Assembly (NCBI GenBank): GCA_964527775.1
Contig: CAZGQS010000006.1
Location: 1 to 64,000 of the forward strand
Direction of reading: 5' to 3'
Length of the DNA: 64,000 nt
From: VMCP01 sp964527775
GTDB lineage: Bacteria > Bacteroidota > Bacteroidia > NS11-12g > UBA955
Shown: positions 6,841-18,100 of the stretch, one piece after another
Position numbering within the stretch: the stretch's first letter is position 1
How the letters are laid out: every line of letters starts with the position of its first letter
Program-made: the position numbers and the translations under genes
Notes under the pieces: model-generated
Told to the model about the DNA's origin: nothing
The model's database searches: none
The model's input: the letters and a program-made list of their open reading frames with translations, nothing else

Positions 6841-9800
6841 ATGTTTTTAAGAATTTGGTTCGTGTGTTTGATGGCGTTGATGGTCAATGGTGTAAACGCT
6901 CAGAGAGAAGGGTTTTCAGTATCCATTTCAGGCAAGGTTACGGGCAGCGACGATAAGGGAATTTCTGAGGCGGAGGTGCAGATTTATTATTTCACGGCCG
7001 AAGAAGTTAACGGGAAAACGTCCCCCGAAAAGATAGACGGGCGAGAGCCAATCAAAGTGTTTAAAACCAATATAGGCGGTGGTTTCAGCGGTAATTTGAC
7101 CATGGAAGATTTTCAGAAATTGAGGTCGATGGGGGGAATGCGTGATCTGAAAATGGCGGTGAAAGTACTCAAAGACGGATACGTTAGTTCGTTCAGTTTT
7201 GTAGATCCAGCAAGGAATAGAAGTGAGACGGGCATGCAGATGGAGATACCTGATATTGTGCTTTTTAGGGCAGACGAAGCCATTACTGCGGTTGAAATTA
7301 AGACGCGTGCGGTAGAAATGAAAGGCGATACGACTGAAATCAATGCATCGAATTTTAAGACCAATCCTGATGCTAGTGCCGAAGACTTGGTGAAGAAGAT
7401 GCCGGGAGTGACTTCAAATAACGGTGAGGTGGAAGCGCAGGGCGAGAAGGTGAAGCGGGTATTGATAGACGGGAAGCCTTATTTTGGAGATGATCCGAAA
7501 GCCGCGTTGAAGAATGTTCCGGCAGATGTTATATCGAAAGTGCAGATTTTTGATGCACAGAGTGAGAGAAGTGCATTTACGGGTTTTGACGATGGAAATA
7601 CCACTAAAACCATGAATATCATTACCAAGATGGGCTTCAAGAAGGGGCGTTTTGGTAAGTTTTACGGGGGACTGGGACAGAGTATTGATGGAACAGGTGA
7701 CTTGTTAAAGTACCAAGCTGGGGCTACTTACAATACCTTCAATGGCGACCGAAGATGGTCATTACTTTTTCAAACCAACAACATCAACGAACAAAATTTT
7801 GCCGTTGAGGACATCATGGGCGCTTTGGGCATGGGCGGAAACAGAGGCGGAGGCATGGGAATGTTCAGAGGTGCAGGTAATTTCTTTTCGGGAACTCAAA
7901 CGGGTGTTGTCACAACGGCTATGTTGGGACTGAATTACGCCGATAAATGGAGTAAGAAATTGGATGTCAGCGGAAGTTACTTCCTCAGTGCTACTGAAAA
8001 TTTGAGCGAAAGCAATACGGAGCGTTGGTTCATATCTTCTGCTCAAAACAATGTGACGTATTTAGAGAATAATTCCAATACCAATAGGCAGCTGAATCAC
8101 AGATTGAACGGGCGAATTACTTGGGATGTGGACAGTGTAAACAAGGTTTTCATTACTCCAAGGTTGACCTTGCAACAATCAAATAACAACGGAGTGATTG
8201 CCGGAAATAGCATTATTTATGGGGCTTTGGGAAGTTTTGAGTCGTTATCAGCGATGAACAATTTGAATGGTGATACGGGCTTGGGTTACAACTTGCAAGC
8301 CGGATTTGAATGGTTGCATGCCATTAAGAGCAAAAAGGGAAGATCCATCAGTTTGGAGGTAACTCCGGGCATCAACAATGGGTTGAATTTGGGGAATCTT
8401 AATTATTCAAACATTGCTGCGGTGACGGGCGGATTTTACGATACGTCTGTAAGATCTCAACAAACCAATACGGGCCGAAATAGATACAGTTTATCGGCAG
8501 AATTAGAATACACGGAACCTTTAGATTCTTTGAGGAGTTTGTCGTTTGAGTATCAGTTGAATGTGAATCAAAACAACAGTGAGCGTTTGAACTATCTTAG
8601 GAATGGAGTTACTGGCGAATGGAGTGTTTTAGATACTTTGTTGTCTTCGAAGCTGATCAATGGGTATTCAAGACAGGCTTTGGGAGGTCGTTATCAGTAT
8701 AAGAAAAAGGCCTATGAATATGATTTGGGATTTGATTTGCAGGTGGCCAATTTGGATGCAACTCAGTATTTCCCTCGTGAAATTCCGGTGATTCGTACCT
8801 TTTACAGTTTTTTGCCTCGATTTACCTTCAGAAAAGGTGATTGGAGAAGTTCCAACATGAGGATTTTTTACAGAACCAGCAATAGCGCCCCTAGTTTGGA
8901 AGATTTACAAGACGTTATTGACAACAGCAATCCTTTGCAATTGAGAACAGGTAATCCCAATTTGGTTCAGGATTTCACGCACAATTTAACCTTGAGGTAT
9001 TTCAAGATGGACATGGCCAAGAGTACCAACTTTTTTGCAATGTTGATGGGTACTGCCAAGCAAAATGCCATCACTACGTTGACTCAATTGGCGGGAAGAG
9101 ATGGAAGCACTTATGTGGTGGGAGATTCTACGTATTCATTGAAACCAGGATCACAACTTACTCGTCCCATCAACATGAATGGGGCATATAATGCTAGATT
9201 GGTAGGAAGTTTTGGTAAGCCCTTTTTCAAGGGGAAGATATTTGCCAATGCGAACGGTGGAGTTACTTACGTGGAGAATCCTTCGATGATTCAGATGGGC
9301 ACATCAGAGGCTCAGGCAAACATTTCGAGAACTCCCGGTGCCAATTTAGGCTTGACTTTGGGATCAAACATCAGCGAAAAAGTTGATTTTACTTTATCCG
9401 GAAACATTAATTACAGTCAAGTAAGAAATAGTTTGCAAACCAATTTAGATCAAGACTATTTCATACAAAATGCTTCTTTTAGGACTAATTTCATGCCTAA
9501 AGGCAAGTGGGTCATTTCTTCTGATATCACCTTACAATCATTCAATGGATTGTCTAGTTCGTTCAATCAGACTTTCTTTTTGTGGAACGCTTCTGTGGGA
9601 CGAAAATTCGGAAAAAAGAATCAGTGGGACTTCCGTTTGATGGCTTATGATTTATTGAATCAAAACCGTTCAATCACACGAAATGTAACACAAACCTATT
9701 TTGAAGATGTGCGCACCAACGTATTGACGCGCTACATTATGTTCAATCTAACGTACAATCTACGCAGTTTAAACGGAAACGAGGCAACCGAAGAGATGAA

Positions 9801-9867
9801 GAAGATGCGCATGATGATGCCTATGGGTCCGGGAGGACATGGCAGAGGAATGCCTTTCGGTCGTTAA
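6841..9867 (+). CDS. TonB-dependent-receptor-like outer membrane beta-barrel protein
   Basis: 1008 residues. Signal peptide 1-21 (ends VNAQ). Residues about 27-150 are a carboxypeptidase-regulatory-like beta domain (VSISGKVTGSDDKGISEAEVQIY). About 155-265 is a plug-like domain (INASNFKTNPDASAEDLVKK, GEKVKRVLIDGKPYFGDDP, DVISKVQIFDAQSERS). The rest, to about 975, is a barrel rich in aromatic-ended strands, as in the OMP_b-brl_3 group. The C-terminal tail is Met/Gly/His-rich (EEMKKMRMMMPMGPGGHGRG), and a Met/Gly-rich loop lies near residues 325-350 (MGALGMGGNRGGGMGMF). The family takes up or exports substrates at the outer membrane; the substrate is unknown. The Met/His segments hint at metal contact, which is inference. 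It stands alone between divergent and convergent neighbours. Confidence 0.88.
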   Translation: MFLRIWFVCLMALMVNGVNAQREGFSVSISGKVTGSDDKGISEAEVQIYYFTAEEVNGKTSPEKIDGREPIKVFKTNIGGGFSGNLTMEDFQKLRSMGGMRDLKMAVKVLKDGYVSSFSFVDPARNRSETGMQMEIPDIVLFRADEAITAVEIKTRAVEMKGDTTEINASNFKTNPDASAEDLVKKMPGVTSNNGEVEAQGEKVKRVLIDGKPYFGDDPKAALKNVPADVISKVQIFDAQSERSAFTGFDDGNTTKTMNIITKMGFKKGRFGKFYGGLGQSIDGTGDLLKYQAGATYNTFNGDRRWSLLFQTNNINEQNFAVEDIMGALGMGGNRGGGMGMFRGAGNFFSGTQTGVVTTAMLGLNYADKWSKKLDVSGSYFLSATENLSESNTERWFISSAQNNVTYLENNSNTNRQLNHRLNGRITWDVDSVNKVFITPRLTLQQSNNNGVIAGNSIIYGALGSFESLSAMNNLNGDTGLGYNLQAGFEWLHAIKSKKGRSISLEVTPGINNGLNLGNLNYSNIAAVTGGFYDTSVRSQQTNTGRNRYSLSAELEYTEPLDSLRSLSFEYQLNVNQNNSERLNYLRNGVTGEWSVLDTLLSSKLINGYSRQALGGRYQYKKKAYEYDLGFDLQVANLDATQYFPREIPVIRTFYSFLPRFTFRKGDWRSSNMRIFYRTSNSAPSLEDLQDVIDNSNPLQLRTGNPNLVQDFTHNLTLRYFKMDMAKSTNFFAMLMGTAKQNAITTLTQLAGRDGSTYVVGDSTYSLKPGSQLTRPINMNGAYNARLVGSFGKPFFKGKIFANANGGVTYVENPSMIQMGTSEAQANISRTPGANLGLTLGSNISEKVDFTLSGNINYSQVRNSLQTNLDQDYFIQNASFRTNFMPKGKWVISSDITLQSFNGLSSSFNQTFFLWNASVGRKFGKKNQWDFRLMAYDLLNQNRSITRNVTQTYFEDVRTNVLTRYIMFNLTYNLRSLNGNEATEEMKKMRMMMPMGPGGHGRGMPFGR

Positions 9868-9919
9868 ATCAGCTATGAGGTAGTGACTTTTTGCTATTTC
9901 TAACGCTGATAAAAGACTT

Positions 9920-10948
9920 TTACAACTGGATTGATAAACCTACTGAGAGCACTTCTTTGAACTGAAGTCTAGGGCCAGATCTAAGTCCTTCGGGATCAAG
10001 AGCAATCATGATATCATCATCGTAAATGAAGTGCAAGATGAGGGTGGTAGAGATGTATTGGTTGATTTTAAGATTCAAGGTATTTTCAAAATCTACGTCT
10101 ATATTCTCGGGGTTGTTGAGGTAATTGGAGAACAGTTCAAGTTTTGATTGAATGCCCACGTTTTTCATGATGCGAGGTTCGTTGTAGACTACGCGCATGA
10201 ATCCTCCGGTTTCAGAACGGTGTCTTCTTCCTGTTCCAGGGATGTATTCAAAGGTAATAGGATCCATTTTTGCGGCTTCCACACCGTAGGCGCCTTGATC
10301 TGCTAGGTCTTGATTTAAAACGAATGTATTTTTACTGGTAACGGGGCCAATGAACACGCTGAGTTTTTGAGAAGGGTTATAATCCATTCCTAGAGAAGCA
10401 ACTACATAACCTGGTGCAAAGAACTGTGAGATGGGCTTGGTGTCGGTTTCAGAATAATAACCGGGTTGGAATTGGGTAGAAGGGGTAAGAAGGAAGGTGT
10501 AGAACCATTTTTCGCTGGCTTTTTTACCCACTTTGGTGGTGATTTCAAGTCGGTCATCGTTTTTAAACCAACGACCGTTTCTTCCTTGAAGAATTAGACC
10601 ATATCCGGCGTCAAGGGTTGTTTCCCAGGTTAAGTTGGGTGATTGATAGGTAAGGTTCAGGTTCAAAGTAGTAGAAAGCGCTATGGAATTTTGTCCTCCA
10701 CCTTGCCAATTAGAGAACTGACTTTGGTTGGTTGAAATATTGGATGTACCGAAAAAGGTCCATGTACCTGCAGGTGTTTCGGGAAGGGCATCTTCAACGG
10801 GAGTTTCTGTAACTGCAGTTTCTGCTACGGAGTCAATCACAGTGGAGGCGGAGTCTACTGCGGTAGAGTCGGATTGAGCGGATAGGGGATTGTAAGCGAT
10901 AGCGCATCCCCCGAAAAACAAAAAAAGTAGCTGATTCTTCAAATTCAT
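9920..10948 (-). CDS. DUF3078 family outer membrane protein
   Basis: 342 residues with a signal peptide (1-24, ending LSAQ) and then a Thr/Ser/Val/Glu-rich linker (about 25-60). The mature domain opens with NQSQFSNWQGGGQNSIAL, the W.GGG.NS signature of the DUF3078 proteins of Bacteroidota. It continues with amphipathic strands (TLNLNLTYQ, TWETTLDAGYGL, FYTFLLTPSTQF, LSVFIGPVTSK) and ends VGLSIQL, as expected of an outer-membrane barrel. Function of the family is not established. It lies 15 bases downstream of the PorP/SprF gene on the same strand, so the two are probably co-transcribed. Confidence 0.85.
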   Translation of the reverse strand: MNLKNQLLFLFFGGCAIAYNPLSAQSDSTAVDSASTVIDSVAETAVTETPVEDALPETPAGTWTFFGTSNISTNQSQFSNWQGGGQNSIALSTTLNLNLTYQSPNLTWETTLDAGYGLILQGRNGRWFKNDDRLEITTKVGKKASEKWFYTFLLTPSTQFQPGYYSETDTKPISQFFAPGYVVASLGMDYNPSQKLSVFIGPVTSKNTFVLNQDLADQGAYGVEAAKMDPITFEYIPGTGRRHRSETGGFMRVVYNEPRIMKNVGIQSKLELFSNYLNNPENIDVDFENTLNLKINQYISTTLILHFIYDDDIMIALDPEGLRSGPRLQFKEVLSVGLSIQL

Positions 10949-10963
10949 GGTATTTTCCTGAAA

Positions 10964-12016
10964 TTACATTTCGGGGAAGGGGTTGTATTTGCGGTTAGGG
11001 CCGGTGGTGTAAGGGAAGATGATGAGGGAGAATTCGTGGGTGACGGGAACGCCGGTATTTTTCAATGAAACGTTCCAATCATTGGAATATGCGAAGTAGT
11101 ATTTGTCATAGCGGGCACCAAAATAATAGTTGATGCTCCAAGCTTGTCTGTTAAATGCTTGGGTATTTTGAGCGCCCAATCCTAGTCTGAAATTAGATCT
11201 TTTGGCGTTGAACATGATGCTTCTGGAGTGCACAGATTCTTGCTTGCCGAGAACGGTTTGTTGTTGAATGAGGTAGTTGAAGGAAGGTATAATTTCGGTG
11301 CCAGTTGGGGAAGTGTAAATTTTAGTACCTCCTTGAATGCTGAGGTTAAGAGGAAGATTTTGAACGCCGTCTCCGTAAAAAGAGATATCGGGTTGGTTGA
11401 TGTTGTAGGCTGAGAACCCTAGGAAGCCTTTTTTACCATAAAACAATGCTCCTGCCGAAACGTGCACTGCGTTTCGAGTAATCTTATTTAGGGGTTCTGA
11501 TGTGGGATTTACAAATCCGGTATTTGCTTGATTGATTTGATCTTCCCATAGGAATTGATCTTTTCCGAAAGAGAAAGAGGAAAACTGGGTGGTCAATCCC
11601 AATTTAAGTTGGTAAGCATTGATTTTAATGTCGTAAGCGTAAGTGAGTGAAGCTGAAAAGTGGGAATATTTAGACATTTTATCTGCTCCAGAATTGAGGT
11701 CTGTTGTGAAGGCACTGACCCCCCAAGAGGTGTTGTTCTTTTTGACGGGACTATCAAAAGACAAGGTCTGTGTATAAAGGCGGTTGCTGATGCCTAGCCA
11801 TTGGGCCTTGGTTCCCGAAGTTATGCGGCTGGCTGCTTCAGTATTGACGCTCCCTAACCCAACGAGAGCTGGATTGGTTAAATGTCTTTGAGCGTATAAT
11901 TGTCTGAATTGGGGGTTTTGTGCTTTAAGATTGGGAATATTTAATAGGGTTATAAGCCCTAAAATGAGGCTGTAAAGTGAAGTTTTTCTGTTGGAAATAA
12001 AACGATTGAATATCAT
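10964..12016 (-). CDS. PorP/SprF family type IX secretion membrane protein
   Basis: 350 residues. N-terminal signal (about 1-32, ending NLKAQ), then the family opening NPQFRQLYAQRHLTNPALVG (conserved NPA). Barrel strands follow (HFSASLTYAYDIK, QLKLGLTTQFSSF, VHVSAGALFYGKKGFLGFSAYNINQP) with the GA.FYGK.GF.G.S pattern of PorP/SprF. These outer-membrane proteins are paired with T9SS cargo that carry type B (gliding-motility-associated) C-terminal domains and help attach them to the surface. The gene is divergent from the giant cargo gene at 12152, so a second SprF-type gene (33237) is not the only candidate partner. The ATG at 12016 was chosen because the signal peptide follows it; frame continues upstream to 12073. 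Confidence 0.85.
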   Translation of the reverse strand: MIFNRFISNRKTSLYSLILGLITLLNIPNLKAQNPQFRQLYAQRHLTNPALVGLGSVNTEAASRITSGTKAQWLGISNRLYTQTLSFDSPVKKNNTSWGVSAFTTDLNSGADKMSKYSHFSASLTYAYDIKINAYQLKLGLTTQFSSFSFGKDQFLWEDQINQANTGFVNPTSEPLNKITRNAVHVSAGALFYGKKGFLGFSAYNINQPDISFYGDGVQNLPLNLSIQGGTKIYTSPTGTEIIPSFNYLIQQQTVLGKQESVHSRSIMFNAKRSNFRLGLGAQNTQAFNRQAWSINYYFGARYDKYYFAYSNDWNVSLKNTGVPVTHEFSLIIFPYTTGPNRKYNPFPEM

Positions 12017-12094
12017 CAATGAATTTTCAACAATATTACGGAATATTATTTCCTCAAAAATGAATTTCACCAAATATTATATAATGTTAATACC

Positions 12095-12122
12095 TTGAAA
12101 CTCATTGCAACGGGTAATTTTG
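12095..12122 (+). promoter_or_regulatory. Promoter of the giant surface-protein operon (TTG-N17-TAATTTTG)
   Basis: TTG at 12095-12097, 17-base spacer, exact -7 match TAATTTTG at 12115-12122, 29 bases before the ATG at 12152. This fits the Bacteroidota sigma-ABfr type promoter and gives a short leader. It is the only clear promoter seen for the operon 12152-36084. Confidence 0.6.
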
Positions 12123-12151
12123 CTTAATATTGCTTCTTGTTCAAATAAAAA

Positions 12152-15100
12152 ATGAACGTAAATTCAATCAAATCTAATTATAGAACCTACAGGTTCGTCA
12201 AGTTAGCAATTTTGTTGCTCTTCTTGATGCATGTTGGTCGTGCTTTTTCCGCTGGATCCACCGATAGTTGTAGAGGATTATTACTAGGCGCTAATGTAAA
12301 TTCAGATATCTGTTTTAATTCGGGATCGGGTTTCTCAAATTCGACTCAAGATACTCTAAGTTATTCTTTGAGTCACTCTTGGAAATTTGACGGAACTGAA
12401 TTATCCACTCTTGCTGTTCCACAAATTGGTGCGTTGGCAGTGGGTAATTACACTGTTGTTTATAGAGTGACCAATTCTGTTGGTTGCTGGAAGGCAGATA
12501 CGTTCGCGCTGAATATTGTAGACTTACCAACTTCACTTGTAACAGTCAACGATGCCTCACAGTGCGACAACAAGAATGAATTTATATTAGAGTCGGTTAG
12601 CACGGTTCCAAGCGGAGCGGGAACAATAACAGGTTCAGATTGGAATTACGGAGATGCAACCACTGGATCTGGAGATTCTGTGGCACACACCTATACATCT
12701 AATGTTGGATTGTTGACGGTGGTTCACACGGTAACAACTTCTTATGGATGTGAAGATACCAGCCAGATCAAGTTGACGGTGTTGCAAGGTCCAACTGCAA
12801 AATTCACCATTGATACGGTAAACAACTGTTTGAGAGGCAATGAGTTTGGATTTACCGAGAATTCAACGGCTGGAGATGCCAGCAAAAAAGAATACAGTTG
12901 GAGCATCACAGATAAGTCGACTCAGTTAAAGACAACCTCAGCGAGATTTACAGAATCATTCAGCACTGTAGGAGTTAAAACTGTAAAGTTGTTGGTAGAA
13001 GACAACAACGGTTGTTTGGACTCAATCACCAAGACGTTGGAGGTTCACATTCATCCAACAGCAAACTTTAGCGTGAACGATACGGCTCAGTGTTTGAAGG
13101 GAAATTCATTCGTGCTAAGCAGCAGTTCAATTTCGAATGTTACCAATGCGGCATTGACCTACGACTGGGATTTCAAAGACGGAAGCAACAGCTCTTTGGC
13201 AAATCCAAGCAAAACATACTCAAGTTCAGGACGCAGAGAAGTAGAATTGATTGTCACCAACGACAAGGGTTGTAGCGATACGACGGTTGGGGATGTTTAT
13301 GCGGTGCCAATGCCTACATCTATTGCCACGGTAAACGATGCCTCACAGTGCGACAACAAGAATGAATTTATATTAGAGTCGGTTAGCACGGTTCCAAGCG
13401 GAGCGGGAACAATAACAGGTTCAGATTGGAATTACGGAGATGCAACCACTGGATCTGGAGATTCTGTGGCACACACCTATACATCTAATGTTGGATTGTT
13501 GACGGTGGTTCACACGGTAACAACTTCTTATGGATGTGAAGATACCAGCCAGATCAAGTTGACGGTGTTGCAAGGTCCAACTGCAAAATTCACCATTGAT
13601 ACGGTAAACAACTGTTTGAGAGGCAATGAGTTTGGATTTACCGAGAATTCAACGGCTGGAGATGCCAGCAAAAAAGAATACAGTTGGAGCATCACAGATA
13701 AGTCGACTCAGTTAAAGACAACCTCAGCGAGATTTACAGAATCATTCAGCACTGTAGGAGTTAAAACTGTAAAGTTGTTGGTAGAAGACAACAACGGTTG
13801 TTTGGACTCAATCACCAAGACGTTGGAGGTTCACATTCATCCAACAGCAAACTTTAGCGTGAACGATACGGCTCAGTGTTTGAAGGGAAATTCATTCGTG
13901 CTAAGCAGCAGTTCAATTTCGAATGTTACCAATGCGGCATTGACCTACGACTGGGATTTCAAAGACGGAAGCAACAGCTCTTTGGCAAATCCAAGCAAAA
14001 CATACTCAAGTTCAGGACGCAGAGAAGTAGAATTGATTGTCACCAACGACAAGGGTTGTAGCGATACGACGGTTGGGGTGGCTCATAGTTATCAAGATCC
14101 AGATGTGAAATTCACCATTGATGATTCTACACAATGTTTTGATATACACAAATACAAATTCACAAATACTACTCAGAATTTTGCTTCAAGTATAAACTAC
14201 ACTTGGAGTTTTGGCGATTCAAGCACGTCTGTTGCATTCAATGCAGTAAAAGTATACAGTTTCACAGGAAGAAAACAGGTTAGCCTGATTGGAGTAGATT
14301 CTAGAGGATGTAGAGATACGTTTTCAGAAGGTGTTTATACGGTACCCATGCCCAAGGCGCTTGCCACTGTAAACGATGCTGATCAGTGTGATAATAGCAA
14401 TTTGTTTATTTTCAAAACAACAAGCACGGTTGCTCCAGGCGCTGGTTCACTAACATCGTCTTGGGATTTTGGAAACGGAGCCACCGCCTCAGGTGATTCT
14501 GTAGGTTACCATTATTCAACATTAACCGGAAATGCCACGGTGGTTCATACGGTCACTAGTACTTATGGTTGTGTAGATACAAGTCAAGTTAAACTTAAAG
14601 TATTTAATGGTCCGATAGCGAAATTCACAATTGATACTGTCAATAATTGTTTGAGGGGAAATGCCTTTGGATTTACTGAAAACTCTACGATAGGAGATGC
14701 CAGCAAAAAGACGTTCACTTGGAGTTTTGATGGGTTTACGCCATTAACAAGATTGGTTTCTACAAGGTTCACCCAAGGTTTCTCAACGGCGGGTGCGCAA
14801 AACATTAAACTATTAGTAGAAGACAACCACGGGTGTAAAGACTCAATTACAAAGTCCGTTATTGTTCAAAATCACCCTATTGCGTTGATCTCAAAAATTG
14901 GAGCTGACTCTTGTCAAGACATCGCTTCTAAGTTTAAAGTGGTTGATTTGAAGGCACCAAAACCTATTGGGGTTAGTTGGTTGTTTAGCGATAATCAGAC
15001 CTTTACTGATTCAATCATTACCGTGAGTTTTTCTTCTGACGGACAAAAATCTGCAAGAGCCATCGTTACCAATTTTGTAGGATGTAAAGACACTACAAAT

Positions 15101-18100
15101 AGGGTATTTAACGTATACAAGAATCCAGTTGCTAACTTTAACTTCACAGATTCTGCAGTTTGTTTACGAGGAAACGAAGTTGAAATAAATCAAACAACGG
15201 CAAACATATACGGATCGCTGAGCTCTGTTACATGGAATTTTGGGGATGGAAGTCCGTCGGCAACCAACAACGCTATAAGCTTCAAGAAAATATATTCATC
15301 AGCCGGAACTTACGCGGTGAGGATGATTTACACCAACTCGTTGGGTTGTGGAGACACACTAACTAAATTAGTAACTGTATTGCCAATGCCCAAAGCTAAA
15401 TTTGCTTGGGTAGATAGTTTACAATGTAGAACTGGGAATGGATTTAACGTAATAAATCAGAGTAAATCTAATGTATCGGGTCATGCTTTGAATTATGTTT
15501 GGGATTTTGGGGATTCTACTTCATCAACTTTGGCCAATCCTTCTTTATCTTATGCATATGATGGAACCAAGACAGTAAGGCTTTCTGTAAACTCTTCCGA
15601 GGGATGTAAAGACACTTTTACTTCTCAAGTCGTTGTATACCCACAACCCCTTGTAGGTTTCACCATCAATGATGTTGATCAATGTGTCAACAATGATGTG
15701 TTTGTATTTAATGATACTTCAAAGGTGAGAACTGGCGGTGGAACTTTGAGTAGATTGTGGAATCTAGCCGACGGGGGAAGTGCCACTACTTTGTCGCCCA
15801 CCCGTTCTTATTCGAGCAGCGGAAATAGAAATATTAAGTTGGTGGTTACCACATCCAACGGATGTAAAGATTCGGTGAGCAAATCAATTACGGTATTTGC
15901 AAAACCAGAGACGCGCTTTGCTAAATTGAATCCCGATTCATGTTTAAACACTACTTGGAACTTCAGGGTTCGAGATGCGTTGAGTACTACAATGACCAGC
16001 GTAGCATGGACGGTTTCAGGAGGTACCACTTATTCAGACTCATTAATCAGTCATAACTTTAGCTCCAACGGTACCCATACCATAGGTTTGATTATTGGAA
16101 ATGCCAACGGTTGTTTTGATACTACTTCGCGTCAGGTAAGAGTTTTCAGAAATCCAGTGGCTAGTTACACGGTTGACGACTCAGCCCAGTGTTTTGCGGT
16201 GAACTATTTCAAGTTCCAAGTGGGAAGTACCTCGCCCAATGCTTTGACATTACAGCACAGTTGGGATTTTGGAGATACGTCGGGATCAAGTGCATTGAAG
16301 CCCGTTAAAGTGTATGCGAGCATTGGACGTAGATCGGTGTACTTGAAATCTACCGATACGCGCGGTTGTGCTGATTCATTCAGACAAGACATCTATGTAG
16401 CTCCATATCCGGTGTCTAATTTCACCATCAACGATACTGTACAGTGTGAGAACCACAACTTGTATGTTTTTGAGGATGTCAGTACTATATTATCTGGCGG
16501 TGGAAGTTTAAGTTCACAATGGATTTACGGAGATAACGCCACCGCAAGCGGCGACTCAGTAGCACACAATTACGCCTCAAAAACAGGTTATATCAAGGTT
16601 CAACATAAGAGCATCAGTAGCTACGGATGTAGAGACAGCAGCATCCAAACGGTTCACGTAAGAAAAGGACCAGATGCAGTTATAGGGCTTGACACGGTGT
16701 TGTATTGCATCAGAGGAAATGAATTTGGAGCTACAGACCTCAGTGTTAAAGGCGAAGGCAACAAGACCAAGTTCACATGGACTTGGGGCGATGGCAACAT
16801 GGATGTGAAATCAACGCCATCGAGATTTACATACAGTTACGCAAATACCGGAACCTATACCATTAAGTTGTTGGTAGAAGATCAATACTCATGTATCGAT
16901 TCTATCAGTAAGTCAACCACGGTACATCCTAATCCAACGGCACAATTTGCGATAGTTGACAGTTTACAATGTTTCAATGCAAACAGCTTCTCGTTTGTAC
17001 AACAAAGTACATCGAACACAACCAATTCAGCGTTGAGTTACGCATGGACCTTTGGTGATGGAGGCATAAGCACAGTGGCATCGCCCACCCATACTTATTC
17101 TGTTTACGGATCGAGAGACTTGCAGTTGAGAGTAACAAACGTCTTTGGATGTAAAGATACTTTTGACTCAAAGGCTAGAGTTTACTCATTGCCAGTAGTT
17201 AAGTTCACGGTAAACGATTCCACTCAGTGCGAGAACAACCAATTGTTCAACTACCAAGATTTGTCGAGCATTCCATCAGGCGAGGGAAGCATCAACAGAA
17301 ACTGGACCTTGGGCGATGGAAATCAGAGCACTGCCTCTACTTTCAGTTACCGATACAGCGGACATGACACGGTATTTGTGAAGTTGGTACAGACCAGCAG
17401 CTTTGGTTGTAAGGACTCCTTGAGTAAGCGCATTGAAGTATTGAGAAAACCACAAATCAGATTTGCTAAAATTGGCGCAGACTCTTGTAGAAATACACCA
17501 TCGAAGTTCAAGGCATGGGATGCAGATGTGGCCAAGCCATTGAACGTAAGTTGGTTGTTTAGCGACAATCAGACCTTCAATGATTCTATCATCACGGCAT
17601 CTTTTGCGGTTGAAGGACAAAAATCGTTGAGAGTGATAGTGGGTAATTCTAACGGTTGTACCGATACTATAAACAGAATATTCAATGTGTATGAGAATCC
17701 GCACGCAGGGTTCTTCATCACAGACTCAGCATTGTGCTTCAGGGGCAATGAGTTTGAGTATAACGATACCACGAGCATCAACAATGGAACCGTATCACAA
17801 TTGATTTGGGACTTTGGGGATGGAAACTCACAAACCAAAACCACGAATGCAGCGGTTTACAACAGATATGCTGATACTGGAAATTACACGGTAAAATTAC
17901 GCATTACCAACACATTGGGATGTGGAGATACCATCACCAGGAAGTTGCGCGTACTGCCACAACCGAAGGCGGTATTCACCCATGCTGATAGTTTGCAGTG
18001 TCGTACCAACAACAGTTTTGCATTCAATAATAAGAGCGTTTCAAATTCACCAACAACATCGTTGACGTATGATTGGAGATTTGGAGACAGCACAACATCT

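Noticed and set aside
9868..9919. ATCAGC...GCTGAT inverted repeat between the barrel and DUF3078 genes as terminator
   Set aside because: Stem of six bases with about 30 bases between and no adjacent T run.
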